A stretch of DNA of 64,000 nucleotides from Chrysomallon squamiferum (taxonomy: Eukaryota; Mollusca; Gastropoda; Neomphalida; Peltospiridae): positions 6,874,161 through 6,938,160 of the forward strand of contig CM022670.1 of NCBI GenBank assembly GCA_012295275.1, read 5' to 3'. Position numbers and translations under genes: made by a program. The notes under the pieces were generated by a model. That model saw only the letters and a list, made by a program, of their open reading frames with translations. It searched no databases and had not been told where the DNA came from. Shown here one piece after another: positions 1 through 13,879 of the stretch (its first letter is position 1; every line of letters starts with the position of its first letter).

Positions 1-436
1 TTTGTGTTAGGGGAATTGTTTTGTTGCCGAAATGTCACAGATAGTTTGTTGTGTTATTAATATAGTTTGATTTCGCTCTGTAATAAGTGAAAGATACGTA
101 CTTTTTTATCAGCTATATTATATATTGTGTATAAAAACGGATAAATATATTTATTAATATTAGAGTGTGTTTATGTTATTGCTACAGCCGTTATGTGAAA
201 ATATTGCAATTCAAAGTATCCTTATTAAACATTCTCCGAATACTTTGCAAAACGTCTGAAAAGCAACTTTCAAAATAATCAAATAAAATGGCAACATCAA
301 CAAGAAGACCCTCAGTAACAACGACACCGACGATCACAAGAAAAAGGAAAAGAAGAAAATATATTTTTTTAAAATCCTTATTTGTAACGATATTAGAAAC
401 CTAAATAATTAAAAAAAAAAAAAAAAAAAAAAACCT

Positions 437-573
437 CATTATTAAATAAGATAAAAGGTCCACGTACTAAACGCTTGTCCCATAACCATTCGTTAGTAAT
501 TGTGAATAAAAATATCAATTTAAATGCTAAAAGAGTTAGATAACGTGATTCGTAAAGGACATATAATTCATTG
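437..573. repeat. Dispersed repeat, copy 1 (second copy at 6968-7096)
   Basis: About 130 bp, beginning CATTATTAAATAAGATAAAA, recurs in the same orientation at 6968-7096 with only a few differences. Copy 1 lies in the intron just upstream of the channel exon and follows a poly(A) run. No terminal inverted repeats or coding potential are visible, so it is either a short dispersed repeat or a recent local duplication. Confidence 0.8.
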
Positions 574-638
574 TTTCATAACTACTAGAACCAAGAAGGA
601 AACCTTTTTTCACGTTACGTTTTAATTTTATTTTTCAG

Positions 639-1013
639 AACAACTACGACGCTATGGAAATGAAAGGCGTGCGAATGTCGCCCGTTCTTGGAATACGGAA
701 CAACCAAAGTTTTAATCCGGATATCGAATCGGGACAGGGAGAGACGTCCAACATGCACACGCCCCCTAGCTTACCCAGAACATACGTGTCACATGGTTAC
801 CTACCGCACACCATGATTCGAAGACGAAACAGTGCGACTCAACCGAAACGAAAGCGACTGCTTTCAAACTTTAAACAAAAGGCCAAAACCATACGAGTGA
901 AGTTTCCTCGCGTGCAGGACGTTAACACGATTGATAAATACTCCCGCCTCTTGTTTCCTCTTCTCTTTCTCATCTTTAACGCCACGTACTGGGTTGTGTA
1001 TTTACTAGCTTGA
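639..1013 (+). CDS. Cys-loop ligand-gated chloride channel subunit, last coding exon (partial gene)
   Basis: This is the terminal exon of a pentameric ligand-gated ion channel of the GABA-A/glycine type, a plasma-membrane anion channel opened by a neurotransmitter. It opens after a 3' splice site (pyrimidine-rich tract ending CAG at 636-638), in frame with NNYDA before the first Met, and stops with TGA at 1011-1013. It encodes about 124 residues: the end of the variable M3-M4 cytoplasmic loop, with a basic stretch (RRRN, KRKR), then the family signature DVNTIDKYSRLLFPLLF leading into the M4 helix and FNATYWVVYL at the C-terminus. The extracellular domain, the Cys loop and M1-M3 must lie to the left of the window. 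The VNxIDKYSR form resembles invertebrate GABA-gated subunits more than glycine or glutamate-gated ones, but the ligand cannot be fixed from this exon. Candidate poly(A) signals AATAAA occur at about 1179 and 1423. Confidence 0.88.
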   Translation, partial: NNYDAMEMKGVRMSPVLGIRNNQSFNPDIESGQGETSNMHTPPSLPRTYVSHGYLPHTMIRRRNSATQPKRKRLLSNFKQKAKTIRVKFPRVQDVNTIDKYSRLLFPLLFLIFNATYWVVYLLA

Positions 1014-2854
1014 AGACTTCCCTAGCTTCTCACGTTCATTATATGCTTGGCAATGCGGTAAAACATAAATATTTATATATATATATGTATATATATAAAA
1101 ATGGCAAGAAGAAAAAGAAATCTTCATTTTCAAAGTCATCGTAAGGAGTTCGGCATCAGGGGTTTCTATAATTTTGAGAATAAATTCTCAAAGACTGCGG
1201 TTAAAAAAACGGATTTCGAGTCAAGGCTGGTTTTTATTCATACAGAAGGAATTTTGTAAGTTTCGAGAAGATGTCCTAAAAGCGAAGGGTTTTTCAAAGA
1301 AGTTTTTAACTCTGAAAGGCGTATTATGAAAGATTCGAAAAAAAAAAAAAAAAGTGTTCGCGTTTATTGAATGCATTTTTGGAATTGAATTATTTGAGTT
1401 TCCGAATGTACGATTACATACCAATAAAAGACTTGAGACTACTGAATACAAATATTGAATTACAAAGGTTATTCAGTCAAGGGAACATTTGTATATGATT
1501 TCTCTGTATGCTAAAACTTTGGATGTATGATGGATCAGTACATGGAAACTGGGCGTATTGCTCCTGAATGTTTTGTGTAATTATAGGAAAAGAGAGGATC
1601 TTTGCTGGTGATGTTAACGAAGAGCTGTTTTTGAAAATATCGCTAGTTGTTATTAATATGTTGTTACAAGCGGTCACAAAAAGACTGGTATTTTTAAACC
1701 AACGCACGAACTGAGACTAATTCAGGATTTTCAAGGTCAAATATTGTCATGCGCAGAGGAATATATATATATATATATATAATACTTCCTGTTTCAGAGA
1801 CATCATGATACAAGAAACAGTTTCGTTCGAATATTCATTAAAATAAAAAATTCTATATTATTAACAACAACACATAACTATCTTTATGAATTATTATTAT
1901 TACTTTTTTTATTGTTATTTTTTTTATTATCTATTATTATTTTTTTCCAAAACGTTACTTTTTCGAAGAAGCATAATTTGCAGAAACAACACAACTCATT
2001 ATTCTGCTTCAGTCTGCGAATCCAGAAATCATATTGGTGCACATGTCTGTATATAATGAACTTACGTGTAAAATGTATATATATATATATTTAACATTAT
2101 GTATATAATGTACAGTTTTTTTCGTTTTTGTTTCTATTCAAATAAATATTAAAAAACCCCACTTATGTATTTAAATGTATCCATAAATAACCAACTTAGG
2201 CTTTGTTCTCGCGCCCCTGGCTTTTAAAGCAGCTGCACACATTGATGATGTCTCCATTTAATGATGATGTCAAATATTTAAATACATTTTTTGTTATCCC
2301 CATGATACTCTGAGTAGTAACCAATCTTTGTTAATAATAAATTAGGAAAGTAGTGTACAAGTTCTTGGTCATTTACCATGTCTGTCAGTTTATATTTTTT
2401 TTACTTCTCTGTGAGTTCCTGTCATAGATATACAAAGAACAGCGAGCGACTCATTGGCAGAGTTATCGTATTTATCAGTTTATCACTTAAATATCTATAT
2501 TTCACTGTAACATATTACAAAAAAAAAAAAAAAAAAAAAAATCGCAACAGACTGGAAAATAATGTTGTTAAACTATTGAAATCCTTAATTATTAGCAAAG
2601 ACTGGTTACTAGTAAAATAAACACTTGGAGTATTAAATTAAGATATATTTAATTATTTGTTCTCATCATAATAAGCGCACTTTAAGAAAAGAAGACTCTT
2701 GAAAATTTGATGATGGTAGTTGCAGAATCAACGAAGTTTCGGTGCTGGTGTTGATATATAGGTGCTGAATAACAGCATTTATCGTAGAAAGAAAAATCAG
2801 TGCATTTAGCACTGTAATACAATAAAATTCATGTAGATAGCAATATAATTGTTT

Positions 2855-2968
2855 TCAATTACTGCTCGATTATTAAAAGTCTGATACACAATTCTGATTA
2901 CATATTCAGAGCGGGCAACTACTTGTGTTGTATATATATAGAGAGAAGAAAAAAGAGCAGGAGAAGGA

Positions 2969-3048
<80 letters not shown>
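2855..3048 (+). repeat. SINE-like element with (ATT)n tail, copy 1
   Basis: About 115 bp containing GCGGGCAACTACTTG and GAGCAGGAGA, running directly into an (ATT)n array. The same sequence, clearly diverged, occurs inverted at about 37908-38124, again ending in the ATT array on the equivalent side. A shared body with a shared 3' simple-repeat tail is what a retroposed short element leaves behind. No target-site duplication was identified. Confidence 0.65.
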
Positions 3049-3727
3049 GAATCTGCTCGGAGACGTTGCAACCCCCTCCTCGATAGCCACGTCAGCTTCA
3101 GATCAAATGGAAGGGTCAATAAAAGAGGGTCATGTTGATGGAGTTTCGGACACATCTCTGTATCCGGATAAATACACACAAGACAGGGAACAATAATCCA
3201 GAGTTCATCCTAACATTATTATTTCAAAATCTACAAAGCTGACGTGAAACATGTATTCATAAAATGCAAGCAATCAGTGCCTTTGCAATGTCCAAATGCT
3301 GTTACGTAGATAAAAAACAGAAATACGAAACCAAGCTTATCCCCTGCTACGTTCAGTTAGGAATCTCAAATTGTTTCAGTATCATTCGAAAATATAATTA
3401 CATTATATGTGTATTTGCATAACAGCATGTGTTTATGTGTAACATGCATGTGCGGGTATCTGAATTATAACATCGTATGTAATTCTTCTTTAAATGTTTG
3501 TAATATACATGTACTAACCTATTGTTTTTATTATTATTGTTATATAGGGTATCATGTATATATGGTATGTATGCATGAATGTACATAAGTATGTATGCGT
3601 ATGAATACACACACACGTATATACGTATGTATATATGCTTGGATGTATGTGTATATGTATGTACTCTTATATGCACGTCTGCATATGTATGTATAATTTA
3701 CGTATAATGATTACTAACGCAAAAGAA

Positions 3728-3831
<104 letters not shown>

Positions 3832-6339
3832 AATAAGTGTAATTATTTATGAACGATTAACAATAGTAATGCTAAAACGTATTCTGTCAAATGTAGAAAT
3901 AGTATTTGCACATCATCACTAACAAATATTTGTATGTTATCTAACCGTAAAATGATAAGTGTAAAACGTCAGTCTTGATGTTATTTATGTATGATATGAC
4001 AGTCAGTAAATGATGGATAATTGTTATAACTAATTTGTTAAAATATATTTGTTACAAAACATGCTTTGCATCATCCACTGACAAAAGAAAATATTGGATT
4101 TACCTTTAAAATGTAATATTCAAAATAACCATTGAATCCACGAACAAGCTGTGAGAACTTGCCGTAGCAACTACAAAACAAAAAGCGTTACGTCACAATA
4201 ACGTTATTACGTCGTCATTATCTTATTAATTACACGCCCGTGGTATAATTTTATCATTGGAGAAGTGCGATCACTTCAGTTTAATTTTCACAAAAGGCAG
4301 AAACAAATCCAGAATGAATCTGTCTGTTAATGTTTTATTTATTTATTTATTTATTATCTTTATATATTTTTGTTTACTGTAATTCATTTTTTGTTTGAAA
4401 CCTATGTCCACTATATAACTTCACACACATTTCGTGATCCTGAATCCTCTGCTGAAATCATATAAAACATTTATTATAAATATTTATTGTCATAATGCTT
4501 TTAATATCTCTGAGATTCCTCATTTCAACGAAGAAAAACTTTTTTTGTGATTTTATTTATTTATTTAAACGTTGTCTTCAAATTTTATTATTATACAAGG
4601 AATGTCTTACTATAAAACAGCGTATTCAATAAAAATCATAAATTGTTTTTTTTTTAACAAAAACCTTTTGATCTGCATGTTTTCTGTTTGTTATTTTATC
4701 ATCTATGTACAAAATTATATTATACTGTAATAAATACATTTAATCTGAAAATGTTGTTCTTGATGTGAGAAAAAGAAAAAAGTCATTGAATTTTGAATTC
4801 AGTATTTTCATTTATTTATTTTTTATTTAAATAATTATTATTATTACGACTGCTTCTATTACGACTACTACAATTACTACTACTACTGCTACTTAAGTTA
4901 TTATTTTTACTGAGGTATGATAGCCGTTCAGAGGAGAGTTCGTCCAGATTCCAACTGAATTATTTCCCAATCTAATCAATGTTCTAAAATAGTTTTGGGG
5001 AAGGAATTGATACAAGAAATTCTGCTGGTGATTAAAAGAGAGCAGCTAGTCGTATGACTAATTCTTTGATTCCATCATTCATTCATTCATTCATTCATTA
5101 TTTATATATATATTTATTTATTTATTTATTATATATTTGATATTTTTGTAGTGATGACATAGATGAACCGACAATAGCCGTTATTTCGTAAGTAAATATT
5201 TTAACTACGCTTACCAAAAAATACGTCTAAATGGCGCATTGTGAATAATAATGGTTCAAAAGAAGTCGAAGAAGGAAAAAGATCGATGAAGACATACGTA
5301 ACAAAACTAACCGAATCACAGATGTAACAGCGAACCCAACACCGGGATCTTAGCTTTTGTTACGTAAGAAATAATTATCTATTGTTAAGCACGTCCTCGG
5401 AAAAAGAACTTGCAATTAGGATCAATTCATACTGGAAGATTTTGTAAAAATGTTATTTATCCACACATCGATCCTTCTTTTCTTGTCAACCAACCACCAT
5501 GGAAATATGCATACATAAATACATTCATACATCAATAGATATACAAACATACATACACACTCACTAACGCAAAAATAAACATAGACACACACACACATAC
5601 ATTCATACTTACATGCATGCATGCATACATACATACACAAACATAAATATATAAATAATACAACATATACATACGAAGAAACGATTGCATGGCCTGTACA
5701 CATGCAATGTTCCTAGACACGTTTTACAATCAAATTCTCGTCAATGATTCAGACACAACAGTACACTAGAGGCAGGCTCGCTAACGGTGCGTCTGATCTC
5801 AGTTTTATCTTTTCTTTCTTCTTTATTTCTTTTAAAAAAATAAAAAATAAAACTTTCTTCTTTTATCTGTAATCTTCTATTTTCTTTCATTTCTTCCTCT
5901 TTTTTGGAAAAAAAATCAGATTGTCCGCGATTTCAGCAAAATGTCTAATTCAGTTAACGTCTGTTTGGTTCAAGTACGTGACTCGACTTCCAGCGATTAT
6001 TTTCATACTGCCCAAAGAAGATAATCAGAGAGCGACCGAGGGGCTTTCATATGATGCAATTACAGGCGACTCGAATTATCAAGTTTCCCACAGACCTAGA
6101 TTCAATCTTATTTCGTAGTCGCTTCACGTCATAAAATTCAGTTTTATGGCCGGTACAGAACCACAAAAGAAACGATATAAATAATTATAGTATATCCTGG
6201 CATATATCCATCGGTCATGCTAAGAAATCCACAAAAAAAACAACCCCAAAAACCCACACAAAAAAAACAGATCGTTTAAGGCAAGAGGTAAACTAAAACA
6301 TATAGATGGTTATAGTTTATCATCAGTTTTTCATTAATA

Positions 6340-6402
<63 letters not shown>

Positions 6403-6548
6403 TTTTTCATGCATCTACGGATCTTTTCGGTTTAGAAGGGATAATGCTTATGGCAGAAATAAATTATCTTTCAAGTAATTCGGGTTTCACAAATCCAATG
6501 TAGAGCGACCGAGTGTCATTAATTATATGTTGACAATGACGCGCTAAG

Positions 6549-6687
6549 TACTTTAATTTTTCTGCGCAGTTAACAGTGCTAAAGGTCCAAAGATCGATTC
6601 CCTGTGAAGAAAAAAATATATATATAATAATCAATAAAATTAAAAAAAATGTCTGTTGAGGTCAATGGATTAACTGATAAATAAATA

Positions 6688-6778
<91 letters not shown>
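6549..6778 (+). repeat. tRNA-derived SINE with (TC)n tail, copy 1
   Basis: The left part resembles a tRNA promoter: a box-A-like CTGCGCAGTTAACAGTGC followed by a box-B match GATCGATTCC. It continues through TGTCTGTTGAGGTCA and TGGATTAACTGATAAATA into (TC)n. An inverted copy at 41023-41230 keeps the same order of blocks and ends in the complementary (AG)n. The internal Pol III-type boxes and the conserved tail support a tRNA-derived SINE. The exact 5' end is uncertain. Confidence 0.7.
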
Positions 6779-6782
<4 letters not shown>

Positions 6783-6967
6783 ATCTATTTATCTATCTAT
6801 CTGTCCATCTATCCATTTGTCTATTTTTCTGGCTGTCTGTCTCTCTGTCTATCTATGTGTCTATCTGATATCTATCTTTCTATCTTCTGCATGTGTGTCT
6901 ATCATTCTATCTGTCTGTATATTTTTCTGTATATCTATCTATCTATCTATTTGCTGAGTAGCTAACT

Positions 6968-7096
6968 TCATTATTAAATAAGATAAAAGGTCCACGTACT
7001 AAACGCTTGTCCCATAACCATTCGTTAGTAATTGTGAATAAAAATATCAATTTAAATGCAAATAGAGTTAGATAATGTGATTCGTAAAGGACATAC
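6968..7096. repeat. Dispersed repeat, copy 2
   Basis: Near-identical to 437-573 in direct orientation, with differences such as GCAAATAGAG for GCTAAAAGAG. It begins about 190 bp after the tail of the SINE at 6549-6778. Confidence 0.8.
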
Positions 7097-9419
7097 ATTT
7101 GAAACCAATTATTTGATAAGAAAACATTTCAAGCAGCCAGGAAGTCTGTATTTTTAAATAAATAAAATAGTTAATTCCGAAACGTCCCCGTGAATAGATA
7201 TAATAATTTAATACAACAAGACTGTTACTATAATGGTGGTCAGCATATTAAAGAAACCTCGTTGCATTCGAACGAATAAGAACAACAACAACGGCAGTAA
7301 CAACAACTGCAATAAAAAGAGCAACAACAACAACAACAACAATAATAATAATAATAATAAAAGAGAAAACAAATCAACAGACAGATTAAACAAACAAACA
7401 AATAAATAACCTACCATCGGAACTACAAACATAAGTACACCTATTGAACTGACTTAGAAATCTTAAGTTTTTATTAGAAACCAAAACTTTAACACAAATA
7501 CGCCAGTTTACAGTAGTAGCAACCAGAGGATAATATACAGAATAATAAACGAATCATTTTCAGTTTTATGTCACTTACGAAAGATTTATCATCCACACAG
7601 GCAAACACGATTGTCAAGTTATTAGAAAATCAATGATATATTCTTATGTCGTGGTAAGTTATGATTCATCTTACGCTGTTTTTATTTATTTATTTATTTT
7701 ACTCTACTTGCGATAGACCGAACAAATATCCTGAATATAATTTATATTTCGAAATGATTGCTTTTTTGTTTCAAGTATATTTTTGTTATAATTAAAAAGT
7801 CAATTAAGTTTAATATTTTCTTTCATACTTATTTCGTTAGTGAAGATCAAGCTTTAGTAGTTATAAAGTTTGATAATTATTTATGTTTTAATCTTTAGGA
7901 AGAAATGTAATACAATAATAATAACAAATCATTTGTAAAACTAAACAAAGTAACTAATAAATAAAACAAGCTAATAAAGAAATGCACAACAGCATTAAAA
8001 ACGAAAACTAATAATAATGAAAATAATTATGATTTATCTATTATAATTCTGTTGCATCAGTTCAAATTCAGTCTGGAAAATAAATTTAAAAATTAGAATT
8101 TTTTTTAAAAATTTGTGTTTTTATTTTTTTCCAATTCGGTCTAAGACAACTTAAACAAATTGTCTCATTTTCTGAGTTCTTTCCCCGCAAGCGAATTTCT
8201 ATTCAGCGGTACAAAAGAAACACAAAAACCCTTTCAGTATTTTGTAAAAGAAAACTAGAAGACGATTGTCTCTGACGAAACGAGAGACACGACTTGTTGA
8301 TCTTCACATCTAGAGCAAACAACAGACTCGTCATTTTTCTACTCACAGAGAACAGCAAGTAAACAACAAGCTGTCTCCTCAATGGCGAATAAAGCTCAGA
8401 AAATACTTTCTCTTTAATTGGCAAAAATTCCAAGACCAAAGCACGTTTTTAATCGCGTCTGAAATATAGGAAAGGATAACTGGATGAACCCAAATTTTCT
8501 TCTAGATTGAAAATTATTAAAAGAGCAACTTACGTGTTAGTGAACTTGACCCGCTAGATATTCTAGATTTAATTTAAAATACTAACAGTGATATGCTGTG
8601 TAAATAATCTCACAATAAAACTGTACTGAATTCGTTTAACAAAATGTCCAACATAAAAGCAGCTTGCGGCCTACTGTAAGGCTGAGGAATTAAAGACATC
8701 AGGATCAGATCTTCAGAATATTTGAATATACTTTCCATTAAAAACAGTGCTGTACCAGAGTCACTGCCGTAAAACTAATTAAGCTGATAATTCAAGGTCC
8801 CTAACCATTAGTCCAAATTGCTTAATAATTGTGATAGGAATCTGAGATGTTACCTCTACGTGTGCATCGTGATCTGCGATGGGAGAACCCAGCTGATGAA
8901 AGTTTCACTGGTGAAGTGATATATAATAGCAAATGACTTGTGATGATTACACTATGACCATCATGCGACAATAATAGAGTTAAAAAGATCTATAAATAAA
9001 TAAATAAATAAATAAAAAACAGACAAAAATTACTAAAATATTTTTTTTACTACGAATGCATTATTATACATACAAGTTTATATACAAAATTTTACCACTT
9101 TTTATTAAGGATCATGATATATGGCATACATAACAAATCAGGTAAAATAAAAGAATATTTAAAAGATCAACAACATTATTATTAATTTTTTTATTAATTT
9201 TACAAATAACTTGTTTAGAGTAAACTGTAAAATATTTCTGCAAACAATTCACAGAATAGAAACACTACAATTATACAATTTGTTATCAACGACCAAAAAA
9301 TGTAACAGAATGTAATCAGCAAGTAAACAGACCAAAACAAAATAAATAAATAAATAAATAAAATATCCCTGAATTAACCATTAATTTAGTATCAGTCTGA
9401 CCCACAATCCAAACACACA

Positions 9420-9451
<32 letters not shown>

Positions 9452-11362
9452 CACACACACAAAGAACACAAATATATAATAATTTATTTGAATATTTTTT
9501 GGCAGTAAGTTAACTTGCAGAAGAAAAAATAGAAAATAATTATTGTGGTTTAAAATTAAACAGATATGTAAAGATATCAGAGATAAATGAAAATAGAAAA
9601 TGCTGATCCTTTGCACGTATAAATATCAGAAACCCTGCCATAGATATACAGAAACAGATATATAACCAAACAAAACACTTTTCTTATCACAATTAATAAA
9701 ATTCAAGAAGAAACTGACAATTTTCTATACATAAACAGTCGTATATTCTCATTTTGAAGGCCATTTAAAATAATAATAAAAATTAGTCTTATTTTTTAAA
9801 TACTGCTTTCAAACAAAATATATTTTTTCTTCTTTTTAAATATTATAATTATGTCAGCAATATTTTTTTTTTATCCTTTTTTATTCTATTATATTTTAAA
9901 ATTTCTTTCCTTTGTTTTAACATATCTTCAAAACCCACCTTTTTTTTATTATAAATATTCTTCTTTTTGGGATATAATAAGTGATGGAGAATATCTACTA
10001 TTCAGGTGTTTTGATACTACAGTATGCATTATAATTAAACTAAATGTTGATTTGATGCCAGTCACATAAATAACAGTCCTGTTATTCTGTCTGTGGTTCA
10101 CACACTTCATTGATTACAAATTCAACAATCTAAACACTACAAAAAATATTTACAAACTACGAAACAATTACAACACACAGAGTGAAATGTCCATCCAAAA
10201 ATCATTTGTTAAAATATCAATCATAAAAATCTATTTTGTTTTGTAAACAGAAACACCAGCTTGTGAGAGAAACTACACTTTCTATTTATTTATTTATTTA
10301 TTTATTCATTTATTAATCATTATTTAAGTTTGTTAAATTATTTGAGATTTGTTCAGCCAGTATGAAGAAATAAACTTTACAAGTCTGGATAATTAAGTTA
10401 CTATTCAATAAGTTTACTTCAATGCTGAGAACATATCTAATTATTTTGGCACTTTTATATTTATTTAATTATTTTTGAATATTTACAGAAATTTAAAAAA
10501 CTAATTAATAATAATTTTTTTTTTTTTAAATATCAATAAAAAAATAAAAAAAAATAATAAATTCTGATGTCTTTGGCAGACACAGAAAAATAAAATGCAA
10601 TAAGTCAGAGATCACACAAATGCCATTCATTAAATTAGGAAGACCAAGATCTGCCCTAAACCTTTAACTGACACAAACATTATTTTAAATTCAAATAAGA
10701 AATAGATGGAAAATTCACCCTAACAAACCCCACAAAGACTGGGATATCAAATTTAGGTTTCCACACGACGTGGTTTTAACCCAAATCATCATTATCAGTC
10801 TCAACAAAAACACGCAAAGTTACAGTTATCTCCCCTTCAATTCAATGACAGATTTGTCTTGTTGTGGTTACAGAAAAAGACAATTATACAAAAATGTTTA
10901 TCGACTCGAAAACACCAACACAACACATCTTCCACTGATTCAAATTGTTGAAATAATGATTCTGTGACATTATAACATCAATGTTCATGGGGTTACATAT
11001 ACACTTAAAAATCGCTATCATTTACAAATAACATTGTGACTCGTAATATTTTCAAAAGTTTTCAAAAATGGGGCATTATTATTCAAACATTCCACAACAT
11101 TTTGATTTAGAAATAGTATATCATAATTTAACCTGAAACATACATGACATTATTAAATTCCAGATATGTAATGACTTCAAGAAATTAAAACATGATGGAT
11201 CCATGATTTTATTCAAAATAAGCACCCAAATGAAAAACAAAATGTGAAAATAAAACCAGTAAATGAGTTTGTAGAAAACACGAACAGTCTGCAGTCTGTA
11301 TCTCCGAATGTCTGTCACTGAAGAGGAGGAGATTTAGGAAAAAACTGACTTGAAACCTAACC

Positions 11363-13847
11363 TCATCCACCTCCACCCTGAAATATAAAATAAAATTTTA
11401 CAACAATAATTTTGTCTATACACACTATAAAAAAAAATCACTTGACACTTGACACATGATCATTATCAATGTTTTGCCCACTGTATACGAAGACATCCTA
11501 TTCAAATTATTTAAAAGGAAATGGTAGATTGAAATGCCAGTGTTTAATTAGTAGTTGTTTGTTATTTATTTATTTATTTATTTTGTCGGTTATTTTATGA
11601 CACTGTTAAAAATGCCTTGCATTAACCAGTATTACTAATATTACTATATTTTTAAAATTGTTTTTGTCGTTAGATATATGTCACAGTTATGACTGGAATA
11701 CTTACACGATTTTCAAACTTCTTGAATGTGCCAGAGTCCAACTTCTTTGCATGCTGAAATGTGAAATACGTAAACAAAAGTTGAAATAATAAAAAAAATC
11801 AACTGTATATATTGAAAGTGAGATTTAACTTGTTTCTTCATATGGTAAAATTTGTATGCTATTTATTATCCAAATAATCAATGGAACTAACTCATTGTTC
11901 TAATTATACTGTTATTTACCATTCAAATATTAAAATGTTAATAAAATAAATTACTTGCATTCATTATTTTTACTGTTTATTTACTTTCAAAAAAAGAAAA
12001 AGATTATAAATAATTAAAATGAAATTAACTTTCTAAATATTTAATAATTAATACAATTATTACAATAAATTATTTCAGTTAATTATTTCTTACTGATTCT
12101 TTGACTTCTCTGCTGTTAGCATCTTTCCGATCTGCTTCAATCTGAAATGTTCATATGTTTAATTTTTTTATTACACTCAAGTTATACTATTGCAATAATT
12201 AAAAGATAATTTTATAAGAATCTTTCCAGATTTATGAGTGGTCATATAACTGTTAAGTGGCTGCATTACAGTCATAACAATAAAATTAGCAAAATAACAT
12301 GGAAACATTAATTATTACTGCCGTTAATAAAGATTAACACTGGTACAATTCAAAAAACAAAAAACAAACAAAAAATATAATCAAATAATGTATGTTTTTG
12401 GACATTTTGTTCCCATTGTAATGTTCAATATTTTTAAATCATAATAATAAATATTCTCTCTATCATAATACTAAATATTCTGCAAACAATAATGAATTTT
12501 AAATAAATTATAACCAAAAAAACATATTTCTCTTATTAACAGTTTGCCAAACAGTTATCCAGATTATAAATAATCAATGTTTTCCATCTTCTTTCTCAAC
12601 AATTATTAAGAATAAAAATAATATAAACGTTTTTTTTTTTTATCTACAAGCAACCGACATAAAAATTAGTTATATTTCACTGGTCACATAAAATAATAAT
12701 TTTTCATTCTAGATTAACATCAATTCATGTTTATCTAATTTTAACAAACTGGAAGTAATGTACTGACAATGTCTATATTCTTGAATACTGATTTTTACAT
12801 TTATTTTTAAAAATTCACATTATTCATTTAAAGCCAGTTTACATCTTTCAGTCAATAACCTTATAAATGGAGTTTACAGTAAAATAGATTAATCAAAATC
12901 AGCTAACATGAGTTTATCTATTTTGTCTTTCAAAACTGCTTAAAAAAACATCTTTATAAACATTTCTACTGAAATATTGGAGAATGGATTGAGTAAAAAC
13001 TATTTCTTTATTAATTAATAAGTAATGTGGCAACTTGGTAAATCATTGATATTTTTTTTCTGAGGTCAAAGGGACAAATCTTTCTGGTACATTCATCAGC
13101 TTGTCTCCAATTTCAGTCAGTTTCGCATAGAAAGTTTTTCTTGTATAAATACTAATTAACTTAAATCTTATGTTTTTAGGTAATCAATGAATCAAGCAAA
13201 ACAAATAACGCATGAATAATATTAATAATTTTTTCCAATGTACCTGTTTTTTAATGGCTTCTTTTTCTTTCTTAATTCTCTTTATTTCTTCCATTCTTTT
13301 CTGTTTTTCTTCTTCTATCAGTTGTTCCTTTTCCCTTAACTAAGATAGAAACAGAAATTTAAATTAACTGAATATTTAATACTACATTTAATCTTATATT
13401 TATTATCATTATTTATCAGATTAAATAAATTAATTATACTGAATACAGTTATCAAAAAAAAGTAATGTACTTAAATGATTAGGGCAAATTATAAAAATTA
13501 AATTTTATTTTGAAAATAGACTGGTTAAGAAAGATTTTGGTTTTGATATAACAAACATTGCTATTATTTTGGATAATTGAATTTTCTTTCATTATTTTAA
13601 TGGCTCTACAACAAATGAGATATTCTTAATATTACTTAATATTATGAAATATTAGCTTTCTTTTTATGTTGGAATTTTTAGAAAAAATGTTTTAACATTT
13701 TTGTAGTAAATACCTCTTCAGGTGTCCATGAAGATGAAATGTCTGGAGGTGTCACGACCTTGGGTGCTGCTTGAACAGGAGGCAGAGTGCTGAAATAACA
13801 ATAATGATGATGTTGATGATGATGACGATAATAATACCAGTAGTAAC

Positions 13848-13879
<32 letters not shown>

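Noticed and set aside
2919-3179. Poly-Asn and poly-Leu frames over ATT arrays (also 13752, 18592, 37831, 39810, 48739, 51160 regions)
   Set aside because: Translations of trinucleotide repeats on both strands, with no flanking coding signal.
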